Source: Plantago ovata
Lineage: Eukaryota; Streptophyta; Magnoliopsida; Lamiales; Plantaginaceae
Assembly (NCBI GenBank): GCA_028274465.1
Contig: CM051456.1
Span: forward strand, 108,553,397 to 108,617,396
DNA length: 64,000 bases
Reading direction: 5' to 3'
The position numbers were made by a program, and so were the translations under genes. Shown here in pieces: positions 11,470 through 23,689 of this stretch (its first letter is position 1; each line of letters starts with the position of its first letter). Below the pieces are notes generated by a model that saw only the letters and a program-made list of their open reading frames with translations, was not told where the DNA came from and made no database searches.

Positions 11470-11760
11470 AAGTAATAAAGTTCCGACGGGAGCTGTTTAA
11501 AGCTCCAACCAGAGTTGTTGCCGGAAACATTTTGGTACCGGTTTTTCCGGTACCGGATTTTGAAGAAGAAGTAAAAAAAGAAAAAAAAAAAGAAAAAAAG
11601 GAAAAGTAGAAAATAAAAAGAAAAGAAGAAAAGAAAAATTAAATTCTGAAAAATTGTAAAATTGATAAGGGCATGTTTGGTGAGCAACATTTGAACAGTA
11701 TCAATTAAGTTTGTCAACACAATTAGCACTATTTGTGGCAAAATGTAATTTATTTTCTAA
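11470..11760. mobile_element. Fragment related to the palindromic MULE family
   Basis: It has a gggagctgtttaaagctcc block, an inverted ggtaccggtttttccggtac block, a polypurine tract (11560-11640) and then agggcatgtttggtgagcaa. The last resembles agggcgtgtttggttacatg near the right end of the large MULE (34890). Clear terminal repeats were not found. Confidence 0.45.
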
Positions 11761-13430
11761 GAGGGAAGATTTTAAAAACTGAGGCAGCAACGGTTTGTAA
11801 TTTTTCCAAAAATATATGAGCCTTCCATTATAATCTAATACTGGATATATCAGAAACTTCTTCTATTAGGGCTCTGAAATTCCTAGCCCCCCTTCCATTA
11901 TAATCTAAGAACCCTCTAAATGACTCTATGTCCATGTCGAACACAAAGACAAGCTTTGGATGCGTACTTGACACGCAACGTGGCATTTGTAAATGTCGTA
12001 TCCATATTCTATTTTATTTTTTTAAATGTCGTATCCATATCCCTATTGTGTTGTATTTCATCCTTCATTCAATTGCACTTATATTAGTTGACAAATTTGT
12101 TATGGCATTATATTACTAAATATGCATTTCTTTTATTATTTTCCCCTTAAAATAGCCTAGAAGAGATAGACACAAATATTAGTTGAAGAAAACACAGAAT
12201 ATCTGGGGTATGACGGGAGGCTAGAGGTTGCATGGTTGAGAAGTGTCTCTACTTCAACACTAAAAGCCACTCATGACCGCTCTAACTAAGCTGCCTCAGC
12301 ATCCCCAACGGCTTTTGTCTATTCCTTTGGATTTTCCGCTCCTTACAACTAACCTTATTTACGTTACATATGCGTAGTACTCTCATCAAATTTATATTTA
12401 TTTGATTCCCATAACTTCAATTTATTATTAGTGAACTAATTTCTTCGTTTTTTAAGGATCTTAGTATTCGTATTCCGTCAACCGTGTTCGTATTTAGTTG
12501 CACATTATACGAATACAGTTCTTTTTATGTTATAATTTTATTAAATTTCTTTTAGCGTGATTTGAAATTTATTACACGTCAAACATAAATGTAAAGAAAT
12601 TATCGTATGATCGAGAGAGTACTACTAGTACTTCTTAAACAACACACAAATTTATTAAGTACCTCCAGTATACATCTTATTTTCTGAAATTCTAAACGGA
12701 GAGAGGAGATATAACATAGGTTCCAAAAGAATTGTTATATTCTAACTAGACACATACATTAAAATCGTAGTTAAAATTAGAAACACTACTGGGAAATAGT
12801 ATTAATTGCATAACCAGCCATGGAGTGTAAAGCACGTCCGAAAAAATGGATGTGACCGGAATCGGCAATTCTACGGCGACGTGATTGACCGACACAATCG
12901 ATTGTGATGTACTATTACATGTTAATAGTAGTAGTGATAGTCCTTAACCAGGTCTACAATCTATTCAACCTTTGCTTCATACCTCACGCAAAAAATATCA
13001 TATCTAAAATATACAATCCTCATTAAATCAAAATGGATGTCACTAGTATTTCATGCCAAGCACATAGTATGATTTATGATCCTTATTCATCAACAAGTCA
13101 AGACCATACATGTTCATTAATGTTGACAAAATTTTTCGTGTTCCCTTTGTATATATGAAAATTGAAAAGTGAGGAGAGAAAAAAAAAGTACTCCTTCAAA
13201 TAGCATGTGAAAAAAAAAAATTAGAGCTAGCGCAGTAATTATTATGAACTCCACTCATTATGTTGACCTGTGGAGGAGCCCAACATTTGCTACCGGAATT
13301 TGTTGTATATACACGTTTATGCTCGATTTCCCATCTTTTACCAACATTGCGGGTTCCCACCGATCCATTTCTTTTCTTTTTTTATTGTGAAACAAAATTG
13401 ATCGTGAATTAAACGATGTGTATTAGATAT
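11761..13430. other. Intergenic, nothing assigned
   Basis: No gene, RNA or clear repeat boundary recognised in this AT-rich stretch. Confidence 0.4.
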
Positions 13431-13512
13431 TTAGATGTTAAGAGTGTAACCACTGAAACACTATCTAATAGAGGAAGGGTGTACCAATGGTTACCGCCTA
13501 ACATCTAAAAAA
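13431..13512. repeat. Short imperfect inverted repeat
   Basis: ttagatgttaagagtgtaac pairs with the inverted ggttaccgcctaacatctaa about 40 bp away. A related word (ggctaccgcctaccagtg) occurs at 46561, so it may be a small dispersed repeat. Class unknown. Confidence 0.45.
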
Positions 13513-13873
13513 GAATTAAATGCTAGCCTAGCTTAGTTGATTAGAGGACGGAAATAACAATACTACTACTCCATAAAACCTCTATAAATTTTTTTTTTTA
13601 TAATATGTGTGAATTAACTTAGACATCATTTTTTTTTAAACTAAAAGGGAGGGAGTAAAAGTTTTACATAAATGCGATAAATGTCCATACCATTTTAAAG
13701 TAGTTGGGACACTCACCTAGTTTATTAATACTAATCACTAATGTGATATTTGACTCAAATTAAATGTGTTGGAATCGAAGGGATTCTTGATTAGTGGATA
13801 TCATTGGACTAATTTATACTGTGGTTGTAATTTGTTTTTTTTTTTTAATGCAACATAACTGGCTATGTAGTAA

Positions 13874-13995
13874 TTTTTTTCTTGAAACGGCAAAACGAGG
13901 ATCAAATATTGGTTCCCCATTTACCTCCGTAGTGACTCGAACCCGGACCTATTAGTTAAAGGTGAAGCAGCTTTACCAACTGAGCTAATGGACGG
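13874..13995 (-). mobile_element. tRNA-derived SINE (family B)
   Basis: On the minus strand it reads ttagctcagttggtaaag (A box), then gggttcgagtc (B box), and ends in a cgtttcaagaaaaaaa tail. A truncated second copy lies at 38912-38981. Confidence 0.75.
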
Positions 13996-15280
13996 ACAGG
14001 GCGGATTTAGACCACCCAGGTCCACGTCTGTTTGCAAGTTTCGTGAACACACAATTGAAGAAAATTCCTTAAATTGGCCTAAACATGAGATTGAGAATGA
14101 TGAGATGTCCAGTCAATTCGTTAACCTTTGTCTTCTCGGTTTCTAGATTAATGAAGAATAACGAACCACTGTCAATTTCAAAAACTATAGCGGGGGCTAT
14201 TGGCTTGCCGCCATAAGAGCTTTCTCCTCTCCCTCAGACTTTACGGATTTCTAGGATTAACGAATGGATTTTATCCTCCTCTAACACAATCACACATGAC
14301 ACAACAATCCCTTATCAGAAAAATCATCACATACTCCACATGAGAAGCTAACAATTCTAGCCTTACTTGTACGATGCTTTGGAAAAGATGTTAAGGATTT
14401 TGATACTTGAAATTTATTTGGGTAAATGATGCATGATAAGTCCGTACATAGACTCTCAATTGGTTAACACAATATACTATGTGACATATGATGCTTGAAA
14501 GTAACATTTGATGCTCGAAAGTATGAAGGTGATAATAGCGTGTATATTCTTTTAAGGTAAAAAGAAAAGAAAAAAAAAAACGATTCGGTATTCGAAGCGT
14601 TTTTGTTGAATTGCAAACACTCCGTATCTAAGATGTAACGGGTTCGGTACGCGAACTGGTTGATTATCTCCACCATATAGAGATTTAATGAAATAATTTA
14701 TCCAATACTATTTTGAGAATTATTGATCAAAAATATATCTAAACATGCATATTATATCTAAACAATAATTAAAAAAAAACAAAAAATTGATTAAAAAACA
14801 AAGATTTGATAAGATATGGTTATTGATTAAGGTAGTTGAGAAATGGAACAGGTTGAGAAATTTGATGGTGTATTTTACCATAAATATCAAAATTATTAAT
14901 TTGGATTAATTTTTTGTACTAGAATATGTAGATCACAGTAATAAGTTTTGAACATTTCTAAAATTTAGTTACTGTTAATATTCATTCATGAATTTGGAAA
15001 ATTTAATGGCTAAAAATTTATATGATGACCCGAGTTAGTCGTAACAAAAAATAGGTAAAAAAAGTGAAGAAATGGGGGAAAAAGTTTAAAAAAGGAATAG
15101 AGTTTGTTTGAGACCGTACAGAAAGGAGTGTGGAACAGGCCAAATTGGTCACGGAGTTTGACTGACTACCCACGTTTCCATTAGGTAAATAAAGACAAAA
15201 AACGGAAACTAGAAGGGTCTTTTAGTAAATGAAACCGCTAAAGATTTTATTTTCCAATTAATATTTCTCTCTCTTCACCC
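13996..15280. other. Intergenic upstream of the F-box/MYND gene
   Basis: No gene or bounded repeat seen. The last few hundred bases presumably hold the promoter of the downstream gene. Confidence 0.4.
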
Positions 15281-15282
15281 TG

Positions 15283-15290
15283 TATATATA
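15283..15290 (+). promoter_or_regulatory. TATA box of the F-box/MYND gene
   Basis: tatatata lies about 117 bp before the start codon and is followed by a CT/CA-rich leader rich in ctctctct, typical of plant 5' UTRs. Confidence 0.65.
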
Positions 15291-15406
15291 ACCACACACA
15301 ACTCATTTCTCAGCTCTCATCCCCATCCCATCCCATCTCTCTCTCTGCAACCAGAATCACTCACACACCTCACATCACCCACAGACTCTAAACCTGTACC
15401 ATATCA

Positions 15407-16819
15407 ATGAGGACTAGAAAAGGCGAGTGTTATCCAAAAACGACTACAGAAACCAAGAGGCGAAAATTGGATGGCTGCCGGAAGAAATCGAAGAATTCGC
15501 CGGAGATTCCTTTTCCGGTTGAATTTGGCGATCTGTTTGATAGTTTGCCTGACGAACTTGTTCTCTCTATTCTCAGTAAACTCGGCTCCACCGCCAATTG
15601 TCCCGCCGATTTCTTCAACGTTTTGACGACGTACGTCTTGTTCGATCCTGTTATTAATTACGAATTTACGATCTGTTTATGTGGTCACTTCTGAATTTTC
15701 GTATCTCACTTCTGAATTATGAAATTTTGCAGATGCAAAAGACTCAATGGATTAGGCCTAAATCCGTTTGTATTAGCCAGAGCCGGTCAAAAGGCACTGG
15801 CTGTTAAAGCTGAGAAATGGTCGGACTCTGCTCACAATTTCCTCCAATTATGTGCTGAACATGGAAATGTTGAAGCCTCTTACATGTTAGGCATGGTGAG
15901 AATTTTTTCCTTTTCTTTTGTTTTTTACTGTTATAAATAAATAAATAAATAAATTGATTTAATAATTTTGAATTGGTTTGTTATAAATGACGCTGAGTAA
16001 TAAATGATGCTGAGTAAAATCCGTTATTCCGTTACGCAGATACGGTTCTACTGTTTGCAAAACAGAAGCAGCGGCGCGTCGCTTATGGCCAAAGCCGCGA
16101 TTGGGAACCACGCGCAGGCACTCTACTCACTCGCAGTCATCCAGTTCAACGGCAGCGGCGGCACGAAAAATGACAAAGACCTCCGAGCAGGAGTCGCGTT
16201 GTGCGCACGCGCCGCCTTCATCGGTGACGTGGACGCGCTCCGGGAACTCGGTCACTGCCTGCAAGACGGGTACGGCATCAAGCAGAACATATCGGAAGGC
16301 AGGAGATTCCTTGTCCAAGCCAACGCGCGTGAGTTGGCGCGTGTGCTTTTATCTACTCCTGATGCGGTTGTGCCTAGATCCTGGCTGTCGTGGAACCCGA
16401 CCCGGAGCTCCGGTTGTCCGTTGCTTAGTGATTTCGGGTGTAATGTGCCTGCTCCGGAAGCGCACCCGGCGAACCGGTTTTTGTCCGAGTGGTTTTCGGA
16501 TCGGGTTGGGAATGTGCCGGGTGAGGGGCTCCGGTTGTGTTCGCATTCTGGATGTGGGCGACCCGAGAGTAGGAAGCACGAGTTTCGGAGGTGCTCGGTG
16601 TGTGGTGCGGTGAATTATTGCTCTAGAGCGTGTCAAGCGCTGGATTGGAAAATGCGGCATAAAGCGGATTGTAAACCGGCGGAGAGATGGGTTGATGATG
16701 AAGGAGAGAACGAAAATGTTATTGGTAACGGTAACGGCAACGTGAACGGCGAGATGTTTGTTAATGGCATTGCAAATGAAGAACTTGTTTATGGCTATGA
16801 TTTTATGGAGGCGAGTTAG
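15407..16819 (+). CDS. F-box protein with Sel1-like repeats and MYND zinc finger (At1g67340-like)
   Basis: Three exons, 15407-15630, 15733-15895 and 16040-16819, joined by GT...AG introns, give 388 aa. Residues about 40-85 form an F-box (DLFDSLPDELVLSILSKL). Residues about 105-215 hold Sel1/TPR-like helices (NFLQLCAEHGNVEASYMLG, ALYSLAVIQFNGSGG, DALRELGHCLQDGYG). Residues 296-340 form a MYND zinc finger with the C..C, CSVC, YCSRAC and H..C ligands (ending HKADC). The family is expected to act as a substrate receptor of SCF ubiquitin ligases, with MYND as a protein-binding module; the substrate is unknown. The start codon follows a TATA box and leader and is the first ATG of exon 1. Exon 3 is markedly GC-richer than its surroundings. 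The glycine/asparagine-rich tail (GNGNGNVNG) is low complexity. All splice phases are consistent and the gene looks intact. Confidence 0.93.
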
Positions 16820-19503
16820 AACTTAGAAACGGCGCTGGGGTGGTCTTTAAAAAGTTTTGGGGAGGAAATTAGGAGAACGAAAAGGTTTGGGGCCAAGTAG
16901 TTTTTTTTTTTTCTTTTTTCTCTTTCCTTTTAATGTTCTTGGGGGGTTAGTATTGTACAGTGGGAGAGAACTTCTGTCCTTTTTTTCTTTTTGTTTTAAA
17001 ACTTATGTACAACTGTAGTTTCAGAAAAAATGAGAATTTTATTTACGTTCGTTATTTATTTATTTGCCAGCAGAATTGAATTTATGTTCTCACTTATTGT
17101 TGATTTAACCATATGTTAACGTTTTATTAGCATAATGAAAACTCATTAATTTTAAAGTCAGTTCTCTTCGGTCTTACTTTGCTTTTTTTTTTTTGTTTTA
17201 ATATTACAAATACAATTTATTATGTTTAATTCCGTCTCATTCTGTTTAGTTCAATAAGTTATCTTCGAGGAGAACATAGCTAACTTGATTCCCAATTTAG
17301 TTTTAATGTGAATCATCGCTAAATCGATTTTAGTTCTCATCATTATAGGTGTCCATATTTACCACATATATCAACACATTATTTACTATGCGTTTTCTCA
17401 CTTCTGAGTTGTGACCACACTGGAAAGCAACCTGGTCTAGAAAATAACTAGGTATTTATATAGTACAGTAATACGAAGAAAACACCACCACGAACAAACA
17501 TTCCAGATATGGCTATGTTGTTTTAAACTTCTAATTCCTTTGTGTGATAGTTTGTATGTACTCGATCCATCTCCATGAAGATAGAGAATTGAGATTAGAT
17601 TACTGAACCTTAACAATTGTGAAATTATCACATATATATATCATCATTTTTTTTTTCCTTCAAATTTTAGAGATGCATGAAACCACACTTACGTTTATTG
17701 TTTAGACTTTAGATAGAAATTCACCAAGAATTATTTATGATCTATTTGATTAAATAAAACTTTTAGCCGTATGAAAAAAAAAAACAAAAACAAAAAAACA
17801 AATTCACCCAGAAGTGAGACAGGCGTAACATATGCAATTAACTTAGTACTACAGTGCAATGTAATGCAATGAGAGGTCTGTCTTTATTAATTTGTATAGT
17901 ACATGCACAGTGTAATCACATTGCATTGCATGATTAAACGTATAATGATAGCTTTGGTAACAATTATAATTAGTACAACATTTTTAAGGTAGAAGTAAGT
18001 AAGCGACCAAATGATAACGAATGGAGTCATGTTGCTGGGCTTTTTTCACACTTCTCAATTGACAGCATATCACATGAGATGTGGGTCATGCTCTCCCAAC
18101 TGGATCGACCTTATATACTTTGATTCTAAGAGTTGTATACACGGATCATAATCTTGTTTATTTTGGTTGGTTCACATACTTATATACTTGAATAAGTAAA
18201 CAAGGGAAAACTATTGTATTAGAGATGTTTGATTCGTTCGAAAGATCGAACTTCGAGTGCAATTCAGTCCAAATTTGTTTGGTTGTTCTTTAAAATATAA
18301 ATAAATTCGATTCAGTTAAATTAAATTCAGTTTAATTTTTTTAAACGAATCAAACATGAACTTAGGCTATGTTCTTTTCGATTAAAATGTCATTCAGTTC
18401 GGTTAAAAAAATTTAGTTATTTTTTATATTACAAATAAGTTCAAGTTAGATCAGATCAGTTAAGTTTTCTTCTGAGCCTTACTAGGAAAAATACAAATAT
18501 ACAATCAACAAAATTATTCATATTTACTCAAAATGACGTAGATATTTCATTTGTAGATCTACCTGGTATTGCAGTATTGGTATACGTATAACCAAGTATT
18601 TTTCATTACTATGTATAAGTTTTTGCTATTATACAATTAATTACCACTACTATATATCGATCTCTTTGTTTGGTGTTCACATATAGTACGTGAGAAATTT
18701 GTTTTGTTGAGGAGAGAAGAGTTGTTGTGTAATGTGAAATTGTGAATGAGCACCCAATGAGATTAATGCTTGAAATCTGCCTTAACTTCCGGGTAAAGAA
18801 TGTGAAGGAGAAAGGTCATATATATGAATATGAATCTTCATAGGTATGTGAAAGTGGATGATGAACAAGCAGACATTTCATTCATTTTACACTCAAATGG
18901 TATGAGTTTGTTAGGTTAACACACTATGATCCGAATGTGTCTTTGTTGGACATCAATCAATAGATTCCTCTTTAATTGTCTTAATCATAAATATACTTAT
19001 ACGCCAATTACTAAATAAATACTTGTACTACTTAATTTGTCACCATTAATTACTGCTAATATACTTTATGCTAATAAACATCGGTAGATGTTGATCGACC
19101 TGTCAAACAAGCTAGTTGCAAAACTGATTGGATTGTATCAGCTGGAATTGTAAGAGACCGATGATGTAATCAATTGCTGGGATCTGGATTGTGACCCTCG
19201 ACTCAAGTGTTTCACTCATGACGGATTACGCATACTGAAAATAGAACTGGCACATAAAAAGAATTGGGAAGAACGAGGATCTTTCATTGAACATCGAAGG
19301 TAGGCGTTGAGATCTCGGAATATATCCAAGATCGTCATGTGATGCGATAGTTCGGCTTGCTACGTGTAAATTGGACGTACTCCAATAGAAATTGGCGCGG
19401 AAAGGGAAGTTGGTTCGTGTTCGTAACGGAACAGCGACAGACGAAGACGGAACACCGGGACAAAGGTTTGGGCAGTGCCGCTAGAGATAAACGAAAGACA
19501 TAC
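16820..19503. other. 3' UTR, then intergenic DNA
   Basis: The first about 230 bp are likely the 3' UTR of the F-box/MYND gene (T-rich, with aatgagaattttatt near 17030). Beyond that no gene or bounded repeat was recognised. A small imperfect inverted repeat (gcaatgtaatgcaatg / cattgcattgca) lies at about 17855-17930. Confidence 0.4.
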
Positions 19504-20537
19504 TGTTGAAAAATGAAGAAAAATGATAAGTAAATAATACCTTGTATGGTTTATTTACATGTAGACCATTTCTTAATTATTGATTCATTAAGATAAAGTA
19601 ATATGTATCCAAAAGCTACTCAGTAAGAGTTTTGAATGGATATATTGGGTACCCATAACGGACTTTGGATTAGTGTGGAATAAGTGATTAGAGTTAGAAG
19701 GTTGGGTTGGTTTGTCCCACATTGATTAAGATAAAGTGAAGTCTCTAGTTTATAACTTACTAGTCACTACTTGGTGTTCAAGTTGTGTAGAGTTGAGTAC
19801 AATCCTGATCAGATTTGTACATGAAACTAATGGACTTGTGTACTAGCAGGTGCACGCAACCTTCAAACGTGAATTGAACCAAGCTCAAGTGGGTTAGTTC
19901 TTGAGAGTTAAGGTTTTTTTGCTAGTTCAACATCTCAACCTTCTAGAAGAAGTTTGTTGCTTCATGTTGACATTTGTAACTCATTGGAGTTACAAGTATT
20001 TAACATGACATTTGTAGTCATCCATAACATACAAATATATTCTATAATGAAGGATACTTATGGAGACATGAAATGCACTTATGGAGATGGAGTTACATGC
20101 TCCATTCCTCACATATAAATAGGTCTCACTTGTGTTTGGAAAAGGATCGATGGAGAAAACCGCACCCCATTATCTTCTCTCATGCTTCTTTTATTCTCCT
20201 CTCATCATTCATATAATCCAAGCATTAGTTCTCGTTCACTGGGGGTTGCTAGCTTGTGCGGCTAGTAATCTCGGAACTCGTTGTATTTTGGTAAGTAGAC
20301 GCTCAATGTCTCAAGCATCATAGTGAGAGGGCGTATTTTTCTTTAAGGAGACTGCTTTAGTGTAGGCCTCGAATTCAAATTTCTCTACAGATTTCCGTCA
20401 AGATTCCACAGAAGTCGACCGTCAGGCGCCCCGCCTCAGGCTCTAGACTCGAATTTCATTTGATGTTTCTCTATCTTATTTTGCATTTCCTTATTGTACA
20501 AGTTATACTATTCGCACTTTTATCAATATGTCCAACA
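19504..20537 (+). mobile_element. Solo LTR with 5-bp target duplication (fossil)
   Basis: The unit starts TGTTG and ends CAACA, is 1034 bp long, and is flanked on both sides by the direct repeat catac (19499-19503 and 20538-20542). It contains a TATA box (tataaatag, 20114-20122) in the plus orientation, and a GC-rich block (about 20420-20445) with short inverted GGCG/CGCC words. No internal coding region adjoins it, so it is a solo LTR left by recombination. A related copy in the opposite orientation lies at 22183-23325. The copia/gypsy lineage cannot be told from the LTR alone. The perfect target duplication suggests moderate age. Confidence 0.85.
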
Positions 20538-21258
20538 CATACATTGTTTACGGGAAGCTACTTTATTGTTCAATGCAAAACGTAATTAAAAGTACATCCC
20601 ATATTCAACTTATATACTAGAAAACCAGATAGAGTCGTGGGTCTTTAGAGTTCTAAACTAAAGAGCTTGGAAAGTAAATTCTAAATCTACTCGCATGTAT
20701 CTCTACAGGTAAGTTTTCTGATCCTAATCTATTTCCTAACGGATAAAGACAACATATATTCTCATCCATAGATACTGGCTAACTTTAAATAAATAATTAT
20801 CTAGAAGCTCTCCGGTAGAATTTTAGCGCTCGCGAACTAACTACTTCTAGAGCAGGGAGAAACCTCAACACTAGGTTAAACTCTTTAAAGGTAGTTATAA
20901 TTGCCCCTGACAGATGTTTTAGATGAACTATAACTTTGATAGTAGAAGAAATCTAAGCTCAAGTTTGATTCATTTGAAAAAAATCTGATGTGACATGGAC
21001 TAAACTGATATGGACTGAACTTATTTGTAATATAAATTTCAATTAAGTAAATTTGTAATGAATTGAAATTAACTAAAGGGTTGTTATTTCAAACAAATCT
21101 AACATTAACATGGTCTAAAAGATAACCGCAAATTCTAACTGGATTCCACATGTCTTCATTTACCGGGAATATTACCGGTAAACTTAAAATTAAAATAACT
21201 ACATACCTAGAATTAAATAGTTCGTGTTGTCATATTGAACCCGCGACTTATCACATGG
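20538..21258. other. Intergenic, nothing assigned
   Basis: No gene or bounded repeat seen. Confidence 0.4.
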
Positions 21259-21467
21259 ATGGCCCAAGCATACTTATTTTTTCTGAAACGACAGATCTAC
21301 CTAATCTAATCTACTCCTACTCCTAAACTACTCCTTTAGAACCTTACAACTCCAAATACACCTATATCAACCTTATGTATCCGCCGTGATTCAAAATCAC
21401 GACCTCCCCTTACTACCCAAACACCTTTACCATCAGACCACGTATGACTCCAATGGCCCAATCATAC
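21259..21467 (-). mobile_element. SINE (family A) with 15-bp target duplication
   Basis: The SINE body is 21274-21452 on the minus strand, with A-box-like tggtctgatggtaaagg, B-box-like gattttgaatcac, the family body words and a cgtttcagaaaaaa tail. Flanking copies of atggcccaagcatac (21259-21273) and atggcccaatcatac (21453-21467) match at 14 of 15 positions, proving retroposition. Confidence 0.85.
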
Positions 21468-22182
21468 ATAAAACACACTTATACACACATATAGTATAAT
21501 AGGTTTTTTTTATTTTTTTTCTATCGACAAATTACCATACTCCTACTTCTCTTCTGCCACTTCAACATTTTTACCACCAAATCACTTATTTTTATCGTCC
21601 GTGTATAATCCAAAATTATTCCCGTACTATATAAATAATGTTTATACATTTATAATTATTTACACCATGGCTATAGTTTATTTGATGTTGATCCCAGCTT
21701 GCCTAGATACATGAAATTTATAAAATTTAATTATTGAAAAACTATTCATATATACTATAATACACGTACGTAAAGAGGCTATAAAAAGGTGAATAAATAG
21801 GGAAACATAGAGGATCCAAGGGTCCTCAAACGAAGCACAATTGGGGCAAAAATCAAAATGCGTTTTTTTTTTTGTTTTGTACACTTTTATATTTGGTCAA
21901 AGACTCGAAGAATATCATGACTTATGAGTAATAAATAGATTGACTGTAGCTAGGGCAAAAATATAAATAAATAAATAATTAACTAAAAAGGGAGAAGAAT
22001 GGATTAGAAAGGGGGTAAAGGTAAAGTTGATACTGAGAGTTGGAAGGAGACCAATGCATTTTGCCGGTGCAGAATGTGCGTTGCTGCTCATCATCATCTT
22101 CGTACCGGTCTTTTTTCTCGATATAAAATTTTACCCATAAAATTGCTACCAACTTCATTTTCTAAATATTAAAACCTCCTTA
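21468..22182. other. Intergenic, nothing assigned
   Basis: AT-rich DNA, no supported gene. Confidence 0.4.
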
Positions 22183-23325
22183 TGTTATTTGATAAAGTGA
22201 GAACTCCTAAAACTTATTACAAATAATGATGGAAAATACAAAGAATATAACTTGTACAGAAATAAAATGTAAAAAGAGACGGAATAAAAGAAACCAGGTC
22301 TGACGTCCAGTGTCTGAGGCGAGGCGCCTGGACGGTTCGCCTGGTGACTGGTGCGGAGCACCTGGGCGGGCCGCCTGGCGTACTATTTCTGCACGTCTTG
22401 AATAAATCTGTAACAAAATGTGGATCGAGACCTACACTAACGCAGTCTCCCTTAAGCAAAATACGTTCTCTTACCTATGGTGTTTGACACGTTGAGCGTT
22501 TGCTTCACAGGATACAACGATTCCCGAGATTACTAGCTGCAAAAGCTAACAACCAGCTTCAAACACTGACTGCTTGATTATGCTTAAGATAAGATAGGAG
22601 AAGGATGAAGAGATATATTTAGTGTATCTTCTTCTATAGTTGAAGACTATATTTATACTAGAGGGTTCTATAGTTGAAGACTATATTTATACTGGAGGGA
22701 GGAGCCTTGTAACTTACACATTCACTTGTGTAACTCCTTTGCAACAAATGCCTCCACATTAAGTTGTGTAACTCCTACCAACAAATGCTATTTGATTTAA
22801 AATCAAATGTGTGTTAATGCTGCCAATTTATAACTCCCAATAGTTACAAACTTGGAGCTGAAGCAAAAGGCTCCATAAAGGGTTATCGGAACCGGTGCAA
22901 GATGAGGCTCGCACGAGCTTGCCTGTTTTAGCTCATTTATGTCCACCATTCGCGCCTCACGTCACACATATTTACTAGATCGTGTACTAATCTGGCCAGA
23001 ATTTGCAACCCCTTGCGCGCCCGCGTAGAGAGTTCTCGAGACATCTAGCTATTCAACTTGAACATTAAGTGTAAGCTCTAGTCTCATATACTAGTCACAA
23101 CTTGTGCATATTCACAATGTGGGACATACCACTTTAACATTCCAACTTTGAGCTATTGTTCCTCACTAACCCAAGAACCGTTTTGGGCACATAATATATC
23201 AAATCGAAACTCTTAATTAGTATCTTACGACTATATATTTAGTTTTCTCAATTAACAAATAATTAAGAAATAGTCTCCATCTAAATATGCCTTCACTAAG
23301 CATTATTTTCTTTATATTTCCAACA
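22183..23325 (-). mobile_element. Second solo LTR of the 19504 family, reverse orientation (fossil)
   Basis: Read on the minus strand it follows the LTR at 19504-20537: same TGTT...CAACA-type ends, a matching stretch around tataacttgtac, a matching cccacattg-type block and a GC-rich region (22315-22385) with GGCG/CGCC words. A 34-bp tandem duplication (tctatagttgaagactatat... at about 22632-22699) is private to this copy. No exact flanking duplication could be seen. No coding region adjoins it. Confidence 0.65.
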
Positions 23326-23689
23326 AAACCTTCATATTTTTAACATAATATATAGGAAAAATAATATTTCAAAAAACATAAACAAAAAAATTACTCGTTC
23401 CATAAACATATCATGTGGGCCCATTTTTTTTATTTTTGAGGTTATATATTTGAGATAAATTTACAAACTCCTCAGAAATGGGATTGAATTTAATTATGTG
23501 GGCCCATCTTTTTTAGGAGTGCTGAATTTGGTTTGTCTTTTGTCACTTTTTAAGGTTTGGTCACAAATTTAAGTTAGGAGTTTATTTTAGGAGTCCTATA
23601 ACTAATGCTCTCAAAAGAAAGAAAAGAAGAACATCACTGCTATAATACAAGCAATTTACATTTAAAAAAGGGTATCTAATGGGATATTG
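23326..23689. other. AT-rich spacer
   Basis: Nothing recognised between the LTR and the LINE. Confidence 0.4.

Noticed and set aside
16101-16660. Open frames overlapping exon 3 of the F-box/MYND gene
   Set aside because: Off-frame shadows caused by the GC-rich exon.
19504-23325. One LTR retroelement spanning both LTRs
   Set aside because: The two LTRs are in opposite orientation, and the first has its own flanking duplication.
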